This document shows positions 28,686 to 36,969 of a stretch of 64,000 bases of DNA, piece by piece. Made by a program: the position numbers and the translations under genes. The DNA is from Allomuricauda sp. (lineage in GTDB: Bacteria; Bacteroidota; Bacteroidia; Flavobacteriales; Flavobacteriaceae), in the NCBI GenBank assembly GCA_030148335.1, contig JASBTQ010000013.1, positions 1 through 64,000 on the forward strand, read 5' to 3'. The first letter of the stretch is position 1, and the number at the start of each line of letters is the position of its first letter. Below the pieces are notes generated by a model. That model did no database searches. It was not told the origin of the DNA and was given only the letters and a program-made list of their open reading frames with translations.

Positions 28686-29420
28686 ATGGAATATACCTAC
28701 AACATCATCGACCACAATGCAGCGACCAAGCTTCAGTTGCAACTCTATTTGGAGGAATATGAGGATTTGGCCTGTACCGGTGTTGCCGCATCCGCTGCCG
28801 AAGGTTTGGACACCATTTTGAAGTTCACCCCGGATCTGGTGCTGATCAATCTTGGGGAAGATGGCATGGAATACTTTCAAATGGTCACCGAGCTGAACCA
28901 GTACATGCAATCCCTCCCCCTTATCATAGGATATTCCACCTCAAAAAAATATGCCTACAACGCCATCAAGAGTGGCTTCTTTGATTATTGGATCCTTCCC
29001 CACAACGAATTCGACGTCAGAAAGACCATCCTGCGCCTACGCAAAAGGCATCCCAAGCAGGACATGCCGTCCACCATCTGTCTCAAATCCTACAACGATT
29101 ATAGGTATCTGGACACCAAGGATATCCTCTATCTGAAATCCGACAACAACACCACGGATTTTTTCATGAGGGACGGTAATGTCATCAGTGCCTTTAAAAC
29201 ATTGAAGTCTTTCGAGGACAAGCTCCCAAAATCATTCATCCGTATCCATCAGAGCTATATACTGAACAGCAGGTACGTGTCCCGCATCAACTACGGCAAG
29301 TCCATCTGCACCTTGAAACATGGAAATGAAGAGGAACTCCCCTTTTCCAAGACCTATAAAGAGAAAATAGACCACTTAAAGGAAATGTTGTCCAAAACCT
29401 CGGCAAAGGCCCTTAATTGA
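28686..29420 (+). CDS. LytTR-domain transcription regulator with degenerate receiver
   Basis: 244 residues: receiver-like domain (about 1-120) and LytTR DNA-binding domain (about 145-240, with YLKSDNNTTDFFMRDG and RIHQSYILNSRYV). The receiver lacks key residues: the strand-3 site reads LVLINLGEDG with Asn for the phospho-Asp, and the conserved Lys-Pro is WILPHN, with Leu for Lys. It should therefore not be phosphorylated in the usual way and may respond to a ligand or partner. It lies between a repeat-rich region and a tandem operator with the tiny lipoprotein genes, which are likely targets. Confidence 0.88.
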   Translation: MEYTYNIIDHNAATKLQLQLYLEEYEDLACTGVAASAAEGLDTILKFTPDLVLINLGEDGMEYFQMVTELNQYMQSLPLIIGYSTSKKYAYNAIKSGFFDYWILPHNEFDVRKTILRLRKRHPKQDMPSTICLKSYNDYRYLDTKDILYLKSDNNTTDFFMRDGNVISAFKTLKSFEDKLPKSFIRIHQSYILNSRYVSRINYGKSICTLKHGNEEELPFSKTYKEKIDHLKEMLSKTSAKALN

Positions 29421-29455
29421 CAAAATTCTAACAGTTTACCGCAAAATTCTAGCAG
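29421..29455 (+). promoter_or_regulatory. Tandem operator CAAAATTCTAnCAG x2, likely LytTR site
   Basis: Two 14-base direct repeats (29421-29434 and 29442-29455, one difference) start 21 bases apart, two helical turns. LytTR dimers (AgrA, ComE) bind direct repeats with this spacing. The pair begins at the first base after the LytTR stop and lies about 60 bases upstream of a -7 element without a -33. Confidence 0.6.
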
Positions 29456-29512
29456 AATCCCCATGGATTCTAAATTCCTTTTTTTCTCATACGTCCCGCG
29501 ATGGGTGTTGGA

Positions 29513-29520
29513 TAATTTTG
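29513..29520 (+). promoter_or_regulatory. -7 element TAATTTTG of the small lipoprotein operon
   Basis: Exact TAnnTTTG 43 bases before ATG 29564. No TTG lies 17-23 bases upstream, which suits a promoter that needs an activator bound at the tandem repeats. Confidence 0.6.
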
Positions 29521-29563
29521 GCATGGACAAACCAATTTAATTAACACCCTAAAACCTAATATT

Positions 29564-29740
29564 ATGAGAAAGTTACTAAGTATTTTGGCCCTTGCACTAT
29601 TGACCACTGGATTCTACTCTTGTGAAGCGGAAACCGATGTTCAGGATACCGAAGCTCTTTTTGAGCAAATGGATCAAAGTGCTACGGATGGAGCCGAATC
29701 AGATAATGACGACCGTGGAGATGAAGATGGCCTGAACTAA
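29564..29740 (+). CDS. Small acidic lipoprotein (58 aa)
   Basis: Signal peptide MRKLLSILALALLTTGFYSC with lipobox FYSC, leaving a mature chain of about 39 residues that is strongly acidic and ends SDNDDRGDEDGLN. No domain. It is first in a two-gene unit behind the tandem operator. The NDDR sequence recurs near the end of the next small protein. A secreted signal or an accessory to the neighbouring sensor kinase is possible but inferred only from position. Confidence 0.75.
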   Translation: MRKLLSILALALLTTGFYSCEAETDVQDTEALFEQMDQSATDGAESDNDDRGDEDGLN

Positions 29741-29755
29741 TCATCACATCTCTGG

Positions 29756-29965
29756 ATGAACAACCTCATACAATCTTTACTTTTAGTATTTTTTTTGGGC
29801 GGGACACTGTTCTGCTATAAAGATGAACCTCGAAAAGTCATACAGGGAGATACGGATAGAGCCACTGCACTCGAAGAAAAAATCAACGAACGGACATTTT
29901 TGGACATAGGTCAAAATAGAATATTCCGTTTAAAGCAGAGTGCGAATGACGACCGTACCTTATGA
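29756..29965 (+). CDS. Small exported protein (69 aa) with C-terminal NDDR motif
   Basis: Begins MNNLIQSLLLVFFLGG with a hydrophobic helix and a possible poor lipobox (TLFCYK). The mature part is polar and ends SANDDRTL, echoing the end of the preceding 58-residue lipoprotein. It starts 15 bases after that gene and is followed by a terminator, so the two form an operon. The function is unknown. Confidence 0.65.
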   Translation: MNNLIQSLLLVFFLGGTLFCYKDEPRKVIQGDTDRATALEEKINERTFLDIGQNRIFRLKQSANDDRTL

Positions 29966-29985
29966 CTACACTATAATTTTGAAAC

Positions 29986-30021
29986 AAAGCCCCATCCCCT
30001 GAAAAGGTCTGGGGCTTTTTT
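29986..30021 (+). terminator. Terminator of the small lipoprotein operon
   Basis: AAAGCCCC ... GGGGCTTTTTT stem with an inner CCCC/GG pairing, followed by T residues. It separates the peptides from the kinase gene. Confidence 0.85.
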
Positions 30022-30058
30022 AGTACCTTGTATCAACAATAAACCATCCAATACACCA

Positions 30059-32158
30059 TTGAAGAGCTGGGCATTTATATCTATCGTGTTGGTTTTCTGG
30101 GGATGTGCCAAGTCACCTTCGGACAATGCTCCCATTGCACCTGATGAAAAAACAGAGGCCGTCCAGCGTTGGATTAAAATGGCCAAGGATAGCACCCAAT
30201 TACCCATTGAAACACGGAAACGGTTCTTGGAAAATGCCAAGAATGAGGCCTTTGCACTCACCAATGACACCATTGTTCTGGAACAATTGTCCAATATCTC
30301 CTTGACCTATAAAAACCTAAAAGATTCCCTTGGCTTTAGGGAGACCAACAAACAGGTGATGATGATGTCCCAAAAAACGGACATGTACACCCCTCTGGGC
30401 AATTCGCATTGGGATCTGGCATCCTTCTTTAAATCCTATGGCGCATTGGACAGTGCTTTTTATCATTATAGAAAAGCCCTGAACAGTTTTGAAAAACTTC
30501 CCAAGAGTACATCATCAGACATTACAAGAGCGAGGATATTATACAGTATGGGCCAGATCCAGGATTCCTACAAGGATTATTTGGGTGCGGAGATTAGCAC
30601 TACAACAGCTTTAAGGATTTTTGATGAACAAAAGGATTATAAGAGGATTTATAATTGCTACAATCTTTTGGCCATCATAGCCAGTGGCATGGGAGACAGT
30701 GATAAATCTCTGGAATACTATGAAAAGGCAGGAACATATCTAGACAAATTGGAAACTCCCAATACAATAGAAACCGTATGGCAAAACCAAAACAATATTG
30801 CCAATGAATTATTAGAAAAGGAGGATTATGCTTTAGCAAAGGCCTCTTTCCAAAAAATCCTTGGTAATGAAAGCTTAAAAAATAGAGATTCAAACATATA
30901 TTCCTTAGCTCTTACAAGTCTGGCTTATGCCACTTTTAAAACTGGCGGTGTTTATAAAGAGGTTGAAGAACTGTTGTCCGAAGCCATAAAAGTCAATGAT
31001 AGTTTAGGGCAATCATTTAACCAAGCCCGCGCCAAACAATATTATGCCGAACTCTTGGCCGCCAAGGGAGATACTACCAATGCCCTGCAATATGCCAAAG
31101 AATCCAGGACAGTGGCTAGGGAGACACACAACAACGACCGGCTGCTGGAGGTATTGCGATTGCTCACCCAGTTGGACAAGTCCAATGCCGCCGCCTATGC
31201 CAACACCTATTATGACCTCAATGAGGTCATCAAGGAAGAGGAGCGTACCAAACGGGACAAATTTGCCCGCATCCGTCTGGAGACCGATGAGATCAAGCAA
31301 GAGAACGTGATACTTTCCCGTGAAAGGGAAATTTGGGCAGGGGTCGTACTGGGGCTTGTCGTATTTGGATTGACCACCACGGTGATCGTTTTGCAGTTCA
31401 TCAACAACAACAGGCTCAAATACAAGCAAAGACAACAGGAAAGCAACCAGGAAATCTACAACCTGCTGCTATCCCAGCAGGGCAAGTTTGAAGAGGGCAG
31501 ACAATTGGAACAGAAACGCATTTCGGAAGAGCTGCATGACGGGATTTTGGGCGAAATGCTAGGCATACGTCTGATATTGAGTGGATTGAATGAAAGAGAG
31601 GATCACAGTTCGGTGGAGCAAAGGGCCGATTATATAGAGAAGTTGCGGGAAGTGGAGGAGGATATCAGGACCATTTCGCACGAGCTCAACCATGCCTCTT
31701 ATGAAAAATTTCATAATTTTATCGTGTCGTTGGAAGAATTGGTCAGCGGTGTCCAAAAATCCTCCGGTATAGCCTGTTCTTTCACCTACGATAAAAAAGT
31801 GCACTGGGACAATCTGCTGGGCGACATCAAGATCAATGCCTATCGTATAGTCCAGGAAACCCTCAAGAATTGTGTAAATCATGCGAAATGCAAGCACATT
31901 GCCATTTCCTTTGGAATGGCCGGGGACAAATTGAAACTGACCATCAAGGACGACGGTGTCGGTTTTGACACCACGAAGGGAAAACGGGGTATCGGCCTCA
32001 GAAATATTATGTCAAGGGTGAAAAAGACCAACGGCACCGTGGATATAGACAGTAAAAAAGGGAAAGGCACCACCATTTCGGTGACCATGCCCGCCAAATA
32101 CATCAAAACCGAAGGGACCAAGGATACCCTGGCCCCAAAACAACCCATAAACGCCTAA
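30059..32158 (+). CDS. TPR-containing sensor histidine kinase (HisKA_3), lipoprotein-type N-terminus
   Basis: 699 residues starting at TTG 30059 (no ATG fits). It has a signal peptide with lipobox VFWGCAKS, a periplasmic array of TPR helices (about 35-400), one membrane helix near 424-446 (WAGVVLGLVVFGLTTTVIVL), HisKA_3 with ISEELHDGILGEMLG (His near 491) and an HATPase domain with NCVNHAKC, DDGVGFD and GIGLRNI. It most likely phosphorylates the NarL-type regulator 23 bases downstream. TPR sensor regions bind peptides or proteins in other systems, so the exported peptides next door are candidate ligands. Confidence 0.9.
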   Translation: MKSWAFISIVLVFWGCAKSPSDNAPIAPDEKTEAVQRWIKMAKDSTQLPIETRKRFLENAKNEAFALTNDTIVLEQLSNISLTYKNLKDSLGFRETNKQVMMMSQKTDMYTPLGNSHWDLASFFKSYGALDSAFYHYRKALNSFEKLPKSTSSDITRARILYSMGQIQDSYKDYLGAEISTTTALRIFDEQKDYKRIYNCYNLLAIIASGMGDSDKSLEYYEKAGTYLDKLETPNTIETVWQNQNNIANELLEKEDYALAKASFQKILGNESLKNRDSNIYSLALTSLAYATFKTGGVYKEVEELLSEAIKVNDSLGQSFNQARAKQYYAELLAAKGDTTNALQYAKESRTVARETHNNDRLLEVLRLLTQLDKSNAAAYANTYYDLNEVIKEEERTKRDKFARIRLETDEIKQENVILSREREIWAGVVLGLVVFGLTTTVIVLQFINNNRLKYKQRQQESNQEIYNLLLSQQGKFEEGRQLEQKRISEELHDGILGEMLGIRLILSGLNEREDHSSVEQRADYIEKLREVEEDIRTISHELNHASYEKFHNFIVSLEELVSGVQKSSGIACSFTYDKKVHWDNLLGDIKINAYRIVQETLKNCVNHAKCKHIAISFGMAGDKLKLTIKDDGVGFDTTKGKRGIGLRNIMSRVKKTNGTVDIDSKKGKGTTISVTMPAKYIKTEGTKDTLAPKQPINA

Positions 32159-32181
32159 ATCTTACAAGAAGCAACATTGTT

Positions 32182-32850
32182 ATGAAAACATTGAGAATAT
32201 TGGCCATAGACGACCACGAAATGACCATGCTCGGGTATAAGTTTATCCTTGAGAACATTGAATTTGAAGGATACGACATCATCGTGGATACCGCCAACAC
32301 CTACGAAGCGGGAAAAAAACTTATCGAGGACTCTGTGAATTCCTTTAAATATGACATCCTCCTTTTGGACGTGCAGTTGTTCGCACCAAACGAAAATCAG
32401 CCCCATTCTGGCGAAGATCTGGGCATTCTGGCCCGAAAACTGGTCCCTCAAAGCAAGATTGCCTTCATGTCTTCCTTCAGTGACAATTTCAGGATCAACA
32501 GCATATTAAAATCTGTTGACCCGGACGGCTATCTAGTAAAGACGGACATTGATCCCAAAACCTTGGAGGACGCCGTGAAGACCATCGTGCTGAACCCGCC
32601 CTATTACTCCTCAAAAGCACTGACTGCCATCCGCAAAAAAATGGCCAACGACATCGAGCTGGATGAAAAGGACAAACAGATCCTGTACCACCTTTCCATG
32701 GGCACCAAGAACAAGGATCTCGAAAAACACATCAGGCTTTCCCCCTCTTCCATCGAGAACAGGAAACGGCACTTGAAGTCCCTTTTCGGCACCGAGAACG
32801 AAAATGATATGGCCCTTATCATTGCCGCCAAAAACAGGGGGTTCATCTAA
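32182..32850 (+). CDS. NarL/LuxR-type response regulator
   Basis: 222 residues. The receiver has IDDHE and a phospho-Asp in ILLLDVQL (near 56), followed by an unusual insertion (FAPNENQPHSGE), then Ser in FMSSFSD and Lys in GYLVKTD. The C-terminal HTH (about 155-215) is a LuxR-like motif (LSMGTKNKDLEKHIRLSPSS). It is cotranscribed with the TPR kinase. Unlike the LytTR protein of the cluster it keeps all phosphorylation residues. Confidence 0.92.
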   Translation: MKTLRILAIDDHEMTMLGYKFILENIEFEGYDIIVDTANTYEAGKKLIEDSVNSFKYDILLLDVQLFAPNENQPHSGEDLGILARKLVPQSKIAFMSSFSDNFRINSILKSVDPDGYLVKTDIDPKTLEDAVKTIVLNPPYYSSKALTAIRKKMANDIELDEKDKQILYHLSMGTKNKDLEKHIRLSPSSIENRKRHLKSLFGTENENDMALIIAAKNRGFI

Positions 32851-32929
32851 GCTCCCCCGTCTCCAAAAATGTCACTCGTCGATTTCCGTAATTGGTTTTA
32901 CATACTCCTGACATAAAACACCTACAAAT

Positions 32930-32952
32930 TGGGGGAAACCCCCAGAATTTTT
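32930..32952 (+). terminator. Likely terminator of the kinase-regulator operon
   Basis: TGGGGG-AAA-CCCCCA hairpin followed by GAATTTTT, 80 bases past the regulator stop. The T tract is short, and the same bases begin a TTTTAAGG motif. Confidence 0.55.
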
Positions 32953-33026
32953 AAGGATTTTCTTCAATCCCAAGAAAAAGATTCATCCTAACTTTAAGGT
33001 GAAGAGAAAATTGCAATCCATAGAAT

Positions 33027-33680
33027 ATGTCACTCCCAAGGAAAAACAACACCGATCATCAGCATAGTGGCGCAAAGGTATTTGAGGCCGCAAACGGGCT
33101 GGACGAGTTTTTGAAAACCATAGAAAAGGATTTTTTTGCCGAAGTCAAAGTTCATTTCAATTATCACAAGGAGAGCAAAAAATCGGACATGGTATTAGAT
33201 CTCCACTTTAATTTTGGAATCACGGAGAGCCTTCATTTCTTCACCAGCGGCACGTGGGGAGGTATGACTCTGTCCGAAAAAGAGCATAAGGTCTCCTCTA
33301 CCTTTGAAACCGCCTTCAATGAACTGAATGCCAAGAACAACTTTTCTTTGGACATAGCGGAAACCTCACTGCATTTTAAGGACACCTCGATCATCATATC
33401 CAGGATCTATGCGCACAGCGTGCCCGAACAACTTGGAAATGTAGTGATGAAGGCCAGCGAACACTTTGTATACTTCACCAAAGGCCTCACCGAGATGCCC
33501 TATGAGATATTTGTGCCCGTATTCGAATATGGGGGTACCAATGTCTTTGAACCCCAAAAAAAGAAAAACAGTTATTTTGACTACTGGGGTCTATACTTTG
33601 ATGACGAATCACACCAAGTAATGATCTATTCCCTGGACAAAAGGAAGATGTACGAAGTGGACCTCTTCCTTTTTGAATGA
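33027..33680 (+). CDS. Conserved hypothetical protein (217 aa)
   Basis: Soluble protein without signal peptide; alternating strands such as VKVHFNYHKESKKSDMVLDL and IYSLDKRKMYEVDLFLFE suggest a beta sandwich or alpha+beta fold. No family recognised. Upstream lie TTTTAAGG (32949-32956) and a -7-like TAACTTTA (32989-32996) that itself ends in CTTTAAGG. The motif is shared with the LytTR regulatory region, which hints that the gene belongs to the same regulon. Confidence 0.7.
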   Translation: MSLPRKNNTDHQHSGAKVFEAANGLDEFLKTIEKDFFAEVKVHFNYHKESKKSDMVLDLHFNFGITESLHFFTSGTWGGMTLSEKEHKVSSTFETAFNELNAKNNFSLDIAETSLHFKDTSIIISRIYAHSVPEQLGNVVMKASEHFVYFTKGLTEMPYEIFVPVFEYGGTNVFEPQKKKNSYFDYWGLYFDDESHQVMIYSLDKRKMYEVDLFLFE

Positions 33681-33704
33681 TACGAACTTAAGCAAGCATA
33701 GATA

Positions 33705-34979
33705 CTAAGCACTGAACAAAGGTCGCGATTTCATCAAATCGTTGACCTTTTGTTTTATCTGGGCCAATTTCTCCTCGTTCCCGGGATCCATGATCACCTC
33801 GTCAATAAACCCAACGATGGTCTCCATATCGGCCTCCTTCAACCCCCTGGTGGTGATGGCCGGGGTACCAAAACGGATGCCCGAAGTAATGAACGGGGAT
33901 TGCGTGTCAAAGGGCACCATGTTCTTGTTGGCCGTAATGGCTGCCTGTTCCAACGCCTTTTCTGCATCCTTTCCAGTGATGTTCTTGTTCCTAAGGTCAA
34001 TGAGCATCATATGGTTGTCCGTTCCCCCTGAGATTACTTTGTAATCGAGGGCCATGAACGCCTTGGCCATTGCGGCAGCGTTCTTCTTCACTTGGATCAT
34101 GTAGTGCAGGAACTCATCGGAGAGTGCCTCACCGAAAGCAACGGCCTTGGCCGCGATGATATGCTCCAATGGACCACCTTGGTTTCCGGGGAACACCGCA
34201 AGGTCCAAAAGGGCCGACATTTTCCGTAGGGTTCCATTCTTCAAGGTGATGCCAAACGGATTATCAAAATCCTCGCCCATCAAAATCAGACCTCCTCGGG
34301 GACCTCTCAAGGTCTTGTGGGTGGTCGTGGTTACAATATGGCAGTGAGGGATGGGGTCGTTCAAGATTCCCTTGGCAATCAATCCTGCAGGGTGGGAAAT
34401 ATCGGCCACCAAAATAGCGCCCACACTGTCCGCAATCTCCCGGAAACGTTTAAAATCCATATCACGGGAATAGGCAGAGGCCCCGGCAATGATCAACTTC
34501 GGCTTCTCCTTGTCCGCAATCTCTTGGATCTTATCATAGTTGAGCATGCCTGTTTCCTCATCAACCCCATAAAAAACAGGGTTGTACAGTTTCCCGGAGA
34601 AATTTACAGGCGAGCCGTGGGTCAAGTGACCTCCATGGGACAGGTCAAAGCCCAAAATGGTATCCCCGGGCTGCAAACAGGCGTGATATACAGATGCATT
34701 GGCCTGGGATCCCGAGTGTGGCTGAACATTCGCGTAGGCGGCCCCAAACAGTTCCTTGGCTCGGTCTATGGCGAGCTGTTCCACTTGGTCCACCACTTCG
34801 CAACCCCCATAATAACGTTTTCCAGGATAGCCCTCAGCATATTTGTTGGTCAATACGGAACCTGCGGCCTCCATGACCTGCGGGCTGGTAAAGTTCTCAG
34901 AAGCTATCAGCTCTATGCCTTCAATCTGTCTGTCCTTCTCTTGTGCTATCAGTTCAAAAATCTTATGGTCTCGTTGCAT
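33705..34979 (-). CDS. glyA: Serine hydroxymethyltransferase
   Basis: PLP enzyme that interconverts serine and glycine and feeds one-carbon units to THF. 424 residues from ATG 34979 ([18 protein letters not shown]); the open frame continues upstream to 35066 but crosses the promoter. PLP lysine in [20 protein letters not shown] near 30, [12 protein letters not shown] and [12 protein letters not shown] are present. Divergent from the lipoprotein gene at 35218. Confidence 0.97.
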   Translation of the reverse strand: MQRDHKIFELIAQEKDRQIEGIELIASENFTSPQVMEAAGSVLTNKYAEGYPGKRYYGGCEVVDQVEQLAIDRAKELFGAAYANVQPHSGSQANASVYHACLQPGDTILGFDLSHGGHLTHGSPVNFSGKLYNPVFYGVDEETGMLNYDKIQEIADKEKPKLIIAGASAYSRDMDFKRFREIADSVGAILVADISHPAGLIAKGILNDPIPHCHIVTTTTHKTLRGPRGGLILMGEDFDNPFGITLKNGTLRKMSALLDLAVFPGNQGGPLEHIIAAKAVAFGEALSDEFLHYMIQVKKNAAAMAKAFMALDYKVISGGTDNHMMLIDLRNKNITGKDAEKALEQAAITANKNMVPFDTQSPFITSGIRFGTPAITTRGLKEADMETIVGFIDEVIMDPGNEEKLAQIKQKVNDLMKSRPLFSA

Positions 34980-35002
34980 CTGCAAATTATTTTGATAAGC
35001 CG

Positions 35003-35036
35003 CAAAATTACGAATTGGAAGGGGATTTATGTCCAA
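35003..35036 (-). promoter_or_regulatory. glyA promoter (TTG-N23-TAATTTTG)
   Basis: Minus-strand TAATTTTG at 35010-35003 is an exact -7; TTG at 35036-35034 lies 23 bases upstream. It gives a leader of about 16 bases and fixes the start at 34979. Confidence 0.75.
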
Positions 35037-35082
35037 AAAAAGCAACATACATCCCAATTTTATCAAACGGAAATTAACAAAG

Positions 35083-35112
35083 TTGAAACTGTCGTTAAAT
35101 GCTCTATATTTG
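35083..35112 (+). promoter_or_regulatory. Promoter TTG-N19-TATATTTG of the lipoprotein gene
   Basis: Both elements are exact with the best spacing (TTG 35083-35085, TATATTTG 35105-35112). The 5' leader would be about 100 bases, longer than usual here. Confidence 0.85.
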
Positions 35113-35217
35113 AAACTTAAACCTCACCTGCACACTACCTGTGCGACTTTTTCGTTTATAGAGAACCATTTTTGGCATAGCTATTGAACTCGATCAAACA
35201 ACCAATACACCATCATC

Positions 35218-36402
35218 ATGAAAAAAATACTACTCTTGACCACGATTTTGATGATTGCCGCCTGTGGGGGCGTCAAGAAGACCCAAGAAGCCCTGAACAG
35301 CGGAAACTATCTTACCGCAATGGACAAGGCGATAAAGAACTTGGCGGAAAACAAGTCCAAAAAGGGAAACCAGGAATACATCATCCTTTTGGAAGAGGCC
35401 TTCGCCAAAAATGCTGAAAGGGAAGAACAAGAGATTGCCTTTTTGCAGAACGATGGCAATCCCACCAACCTGGAAACCATCTACAACAAGTTTGTGCAGT
35501 TGAAGCAAATACAGGAGCGCATCAAACCATTGCTGCCGCTCCGCATCAATGATCAAGGACGAAATGCGCGGTTCCAATTTAAGGATTATGACAACGACAT
35601 TCTGAACACCAAGGACGAACTTTCCGAGTATTTATATGAAAATGCCATCGGCCTCTTGAAAAATGCCAAATACAAAAGTGATTATCGTGCCGCTTATGAC
35701 GATTTGAAATATGTGCAGGAAATCAGCCCCGGATACAAGGAAACCGTATCCAAAATGGACGAGGCCTACAACAAAGGATTGGAGTTTGTGCGGGTCGAGA
35801 TCGGAAACTTGACCGAGCAGATCATTCCTGAGCGGTTGGAACGAGAACTTCTGGACTTCAATGCCTTTGGCATCGACAATTTTTGGCTGCAATACCACAC
35901 CAATCCATTGGCCAACGTGAAATATGATTATGCCATGAACTTGGATTTTATGGAGATCAATGTATCGCCAGAGCGCGTGAACGAGACCCAGATCATAAAG
36001 GAAAAACAGATCAAGGATGGTTGGGAATATTTGCTGGACCGGAACGGAAATGTGGTCAAGGACAGCTTGGGCAATAAGATCAAAGTGGACAAAATGCGCA
36101 CCGTGACCTGCAAATTCTTCCAGTTTACCCAGACCAAAAGTGCCCAGATCGGGGCCAAGGTACGGTTCACCGACCTGAAGAGCGGACAGGAGATCAATGC
36201 CTACCCCCTATCCAGTCAGTTTGTGTTCGAACATATCTTTGCCAACTATCAAGGGGACAAAAGGGCCTTGGAGAACGATCTTTTGGTGTACCTGAACGCC
36301 AGGGAAGTCCCTTTTCCCTCCAATGAGCAAATGGTATACGATGCCGGGGAAGACCTCAAGGCGAGGCTCAAGGGCATCATAGCAAAATATCAGTTCAACT
36401 AG
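35218..36402 (+). CDS. Conserved lipoprotein of unknown function
   Basis: 394 residues. Signal peptide with lipobox IAACGG, then helical TPR-like repeats (about 20-170; e.g. EALNSGNYLTAMDKAIKNLAENK), then a beta-rich C-terminal domain (about 190-390) with EVNETQIIKEKQIKDGWEY-like text. It is a type seen across Flavobacteriaceae; an envelope-assembly role is possible but not shown. It has its own consensus promoter and terminator, so it is monocistronic. Confidence 0.82.
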   Translation: MKKILLLTTILMIAACGGVKKTQEALNSGNYLTAMDKAIKNLAENKSKKGNQEYIILLEEAFAKNAEREEQEIAFLQNDGNPTNLETIYNKFVQLKQIQERIKPLLPLRINDQGRNARFQFKDYDNDILNTKDELSEYLYENAIGLLKNAKYKSDYRAAYDDLKYVQEISPGYKETVSKMDEAYNKGLEFVRVEIGNLTEQIIPERLERELLDFNAFGIDNFWLQYHTNPLANVKYDYAMNLDFMEINVSPERVNETQIIKEKQIKDGWEYLLDRNGNVVKDSLGNKIKVDKMRTVTCKFFQFTQTKSAQIGAKVRFTDLKSGQEINAYPLSSQFVFEHIFANYQGDKRALENDLLVYLNAREVPFPSNEQMVYDAGEDLKARLKGIIAKYQFN

Positions 36403-36415
36403 ATCCTAAAAGACG

Positions 36416-36441
36416 AAAGCCCCCAATCGGGGCTTTTTTTA
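36416..36441. terminator. Bidirectional terminator
   Basis: AAAGCCCC / GGGGCTTT stem with T tract, between the convergent lipoprotein and ytxJ genes; it overlaps the last codon of ytxJ. Confidence 0.85.
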
Positions 36442-36828
36442 TAGATGATCTTTTAGATCCAAATCCGCAATGGCACCATGTGACGTATGAAAAGTCACCC
36501 TCCCATTTTTGATGACCAGCAATTGGGGCGACTCGTGCCTTACCCCAAACCTGTCCGCAATCGCATTGGAGAGATCCCTGTGCGCCTGAATGGTCAAAAA
36601 ATAGAGGTCAAAGTCCAAAGCTGGATCATAGGACCCCTTGAACATTTTCAGCACCATACTGCTGATACCACAGGTGGATGAGTGCTTGAAGATGACCTGT
36701 GGCCGCTCCTCGGAACTTGCCTTTATAGTATCCAATTGTTCCATGGACTCCAAAAAAATCCACGGTATTTTCTTATCTTGAGTCTCGATTCGCTCCTTCT
36801 TTCCGAAGATACTGTCAAATATTCCCAT
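36439..36828 (-). CDS. ytxJ: Bacillithiol system redox protein YtxJ
   Basis: 129-residue thioredoxin-like protein with a single Cys in IFKHSSTCGISSMVLKMF, HESPQLLVIKNG as the cis-Pro loop and SHGAI near the end, the signature of YtxJ (DUF2847). It is thought to act as a monothiol bacilliredoxin. Its presence implies that the organism makes bacillithiol. It is divergent from clpB. Confidence 0.92.
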   Translation of the reverse strand: MGIFDSIFGKKERIETQDKKIPWIFLESMEQLDTIKASSEERPQVIFKHSSTCGISSMVLKMFKGSYDPALDFDLYFLTIQAHRDLSNAIADRFGVRHESPQLLVIKNGRVTFHTSHGAIADLDLKDHL

Positions 36829-36914
36829 GATGCAAATTTAAGAGATAAGTCGGGAAGGATAAAAAAGCTTACATCTGACGAAATGTCTTGCGTTTTCTGG
36901 ATTTTCCAGACATT

Positions 36915-36943
36915 TTGACGGTAACCCACAGATGGTAGGATTG
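36915..36943 (+). promoter_or_regulatory. Possible clpB promoter (TTG-N18-TAGGATTG)
   Basis: TTG at 36915-36917 and TAGGATTG at 36936-36943, one mismatch in the -7 element. It lies 27 bases before the ATG. Confidence 0.5.
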
Positions 36944-36969
36944 TTGACATATCAGAAAAAACAACGACT

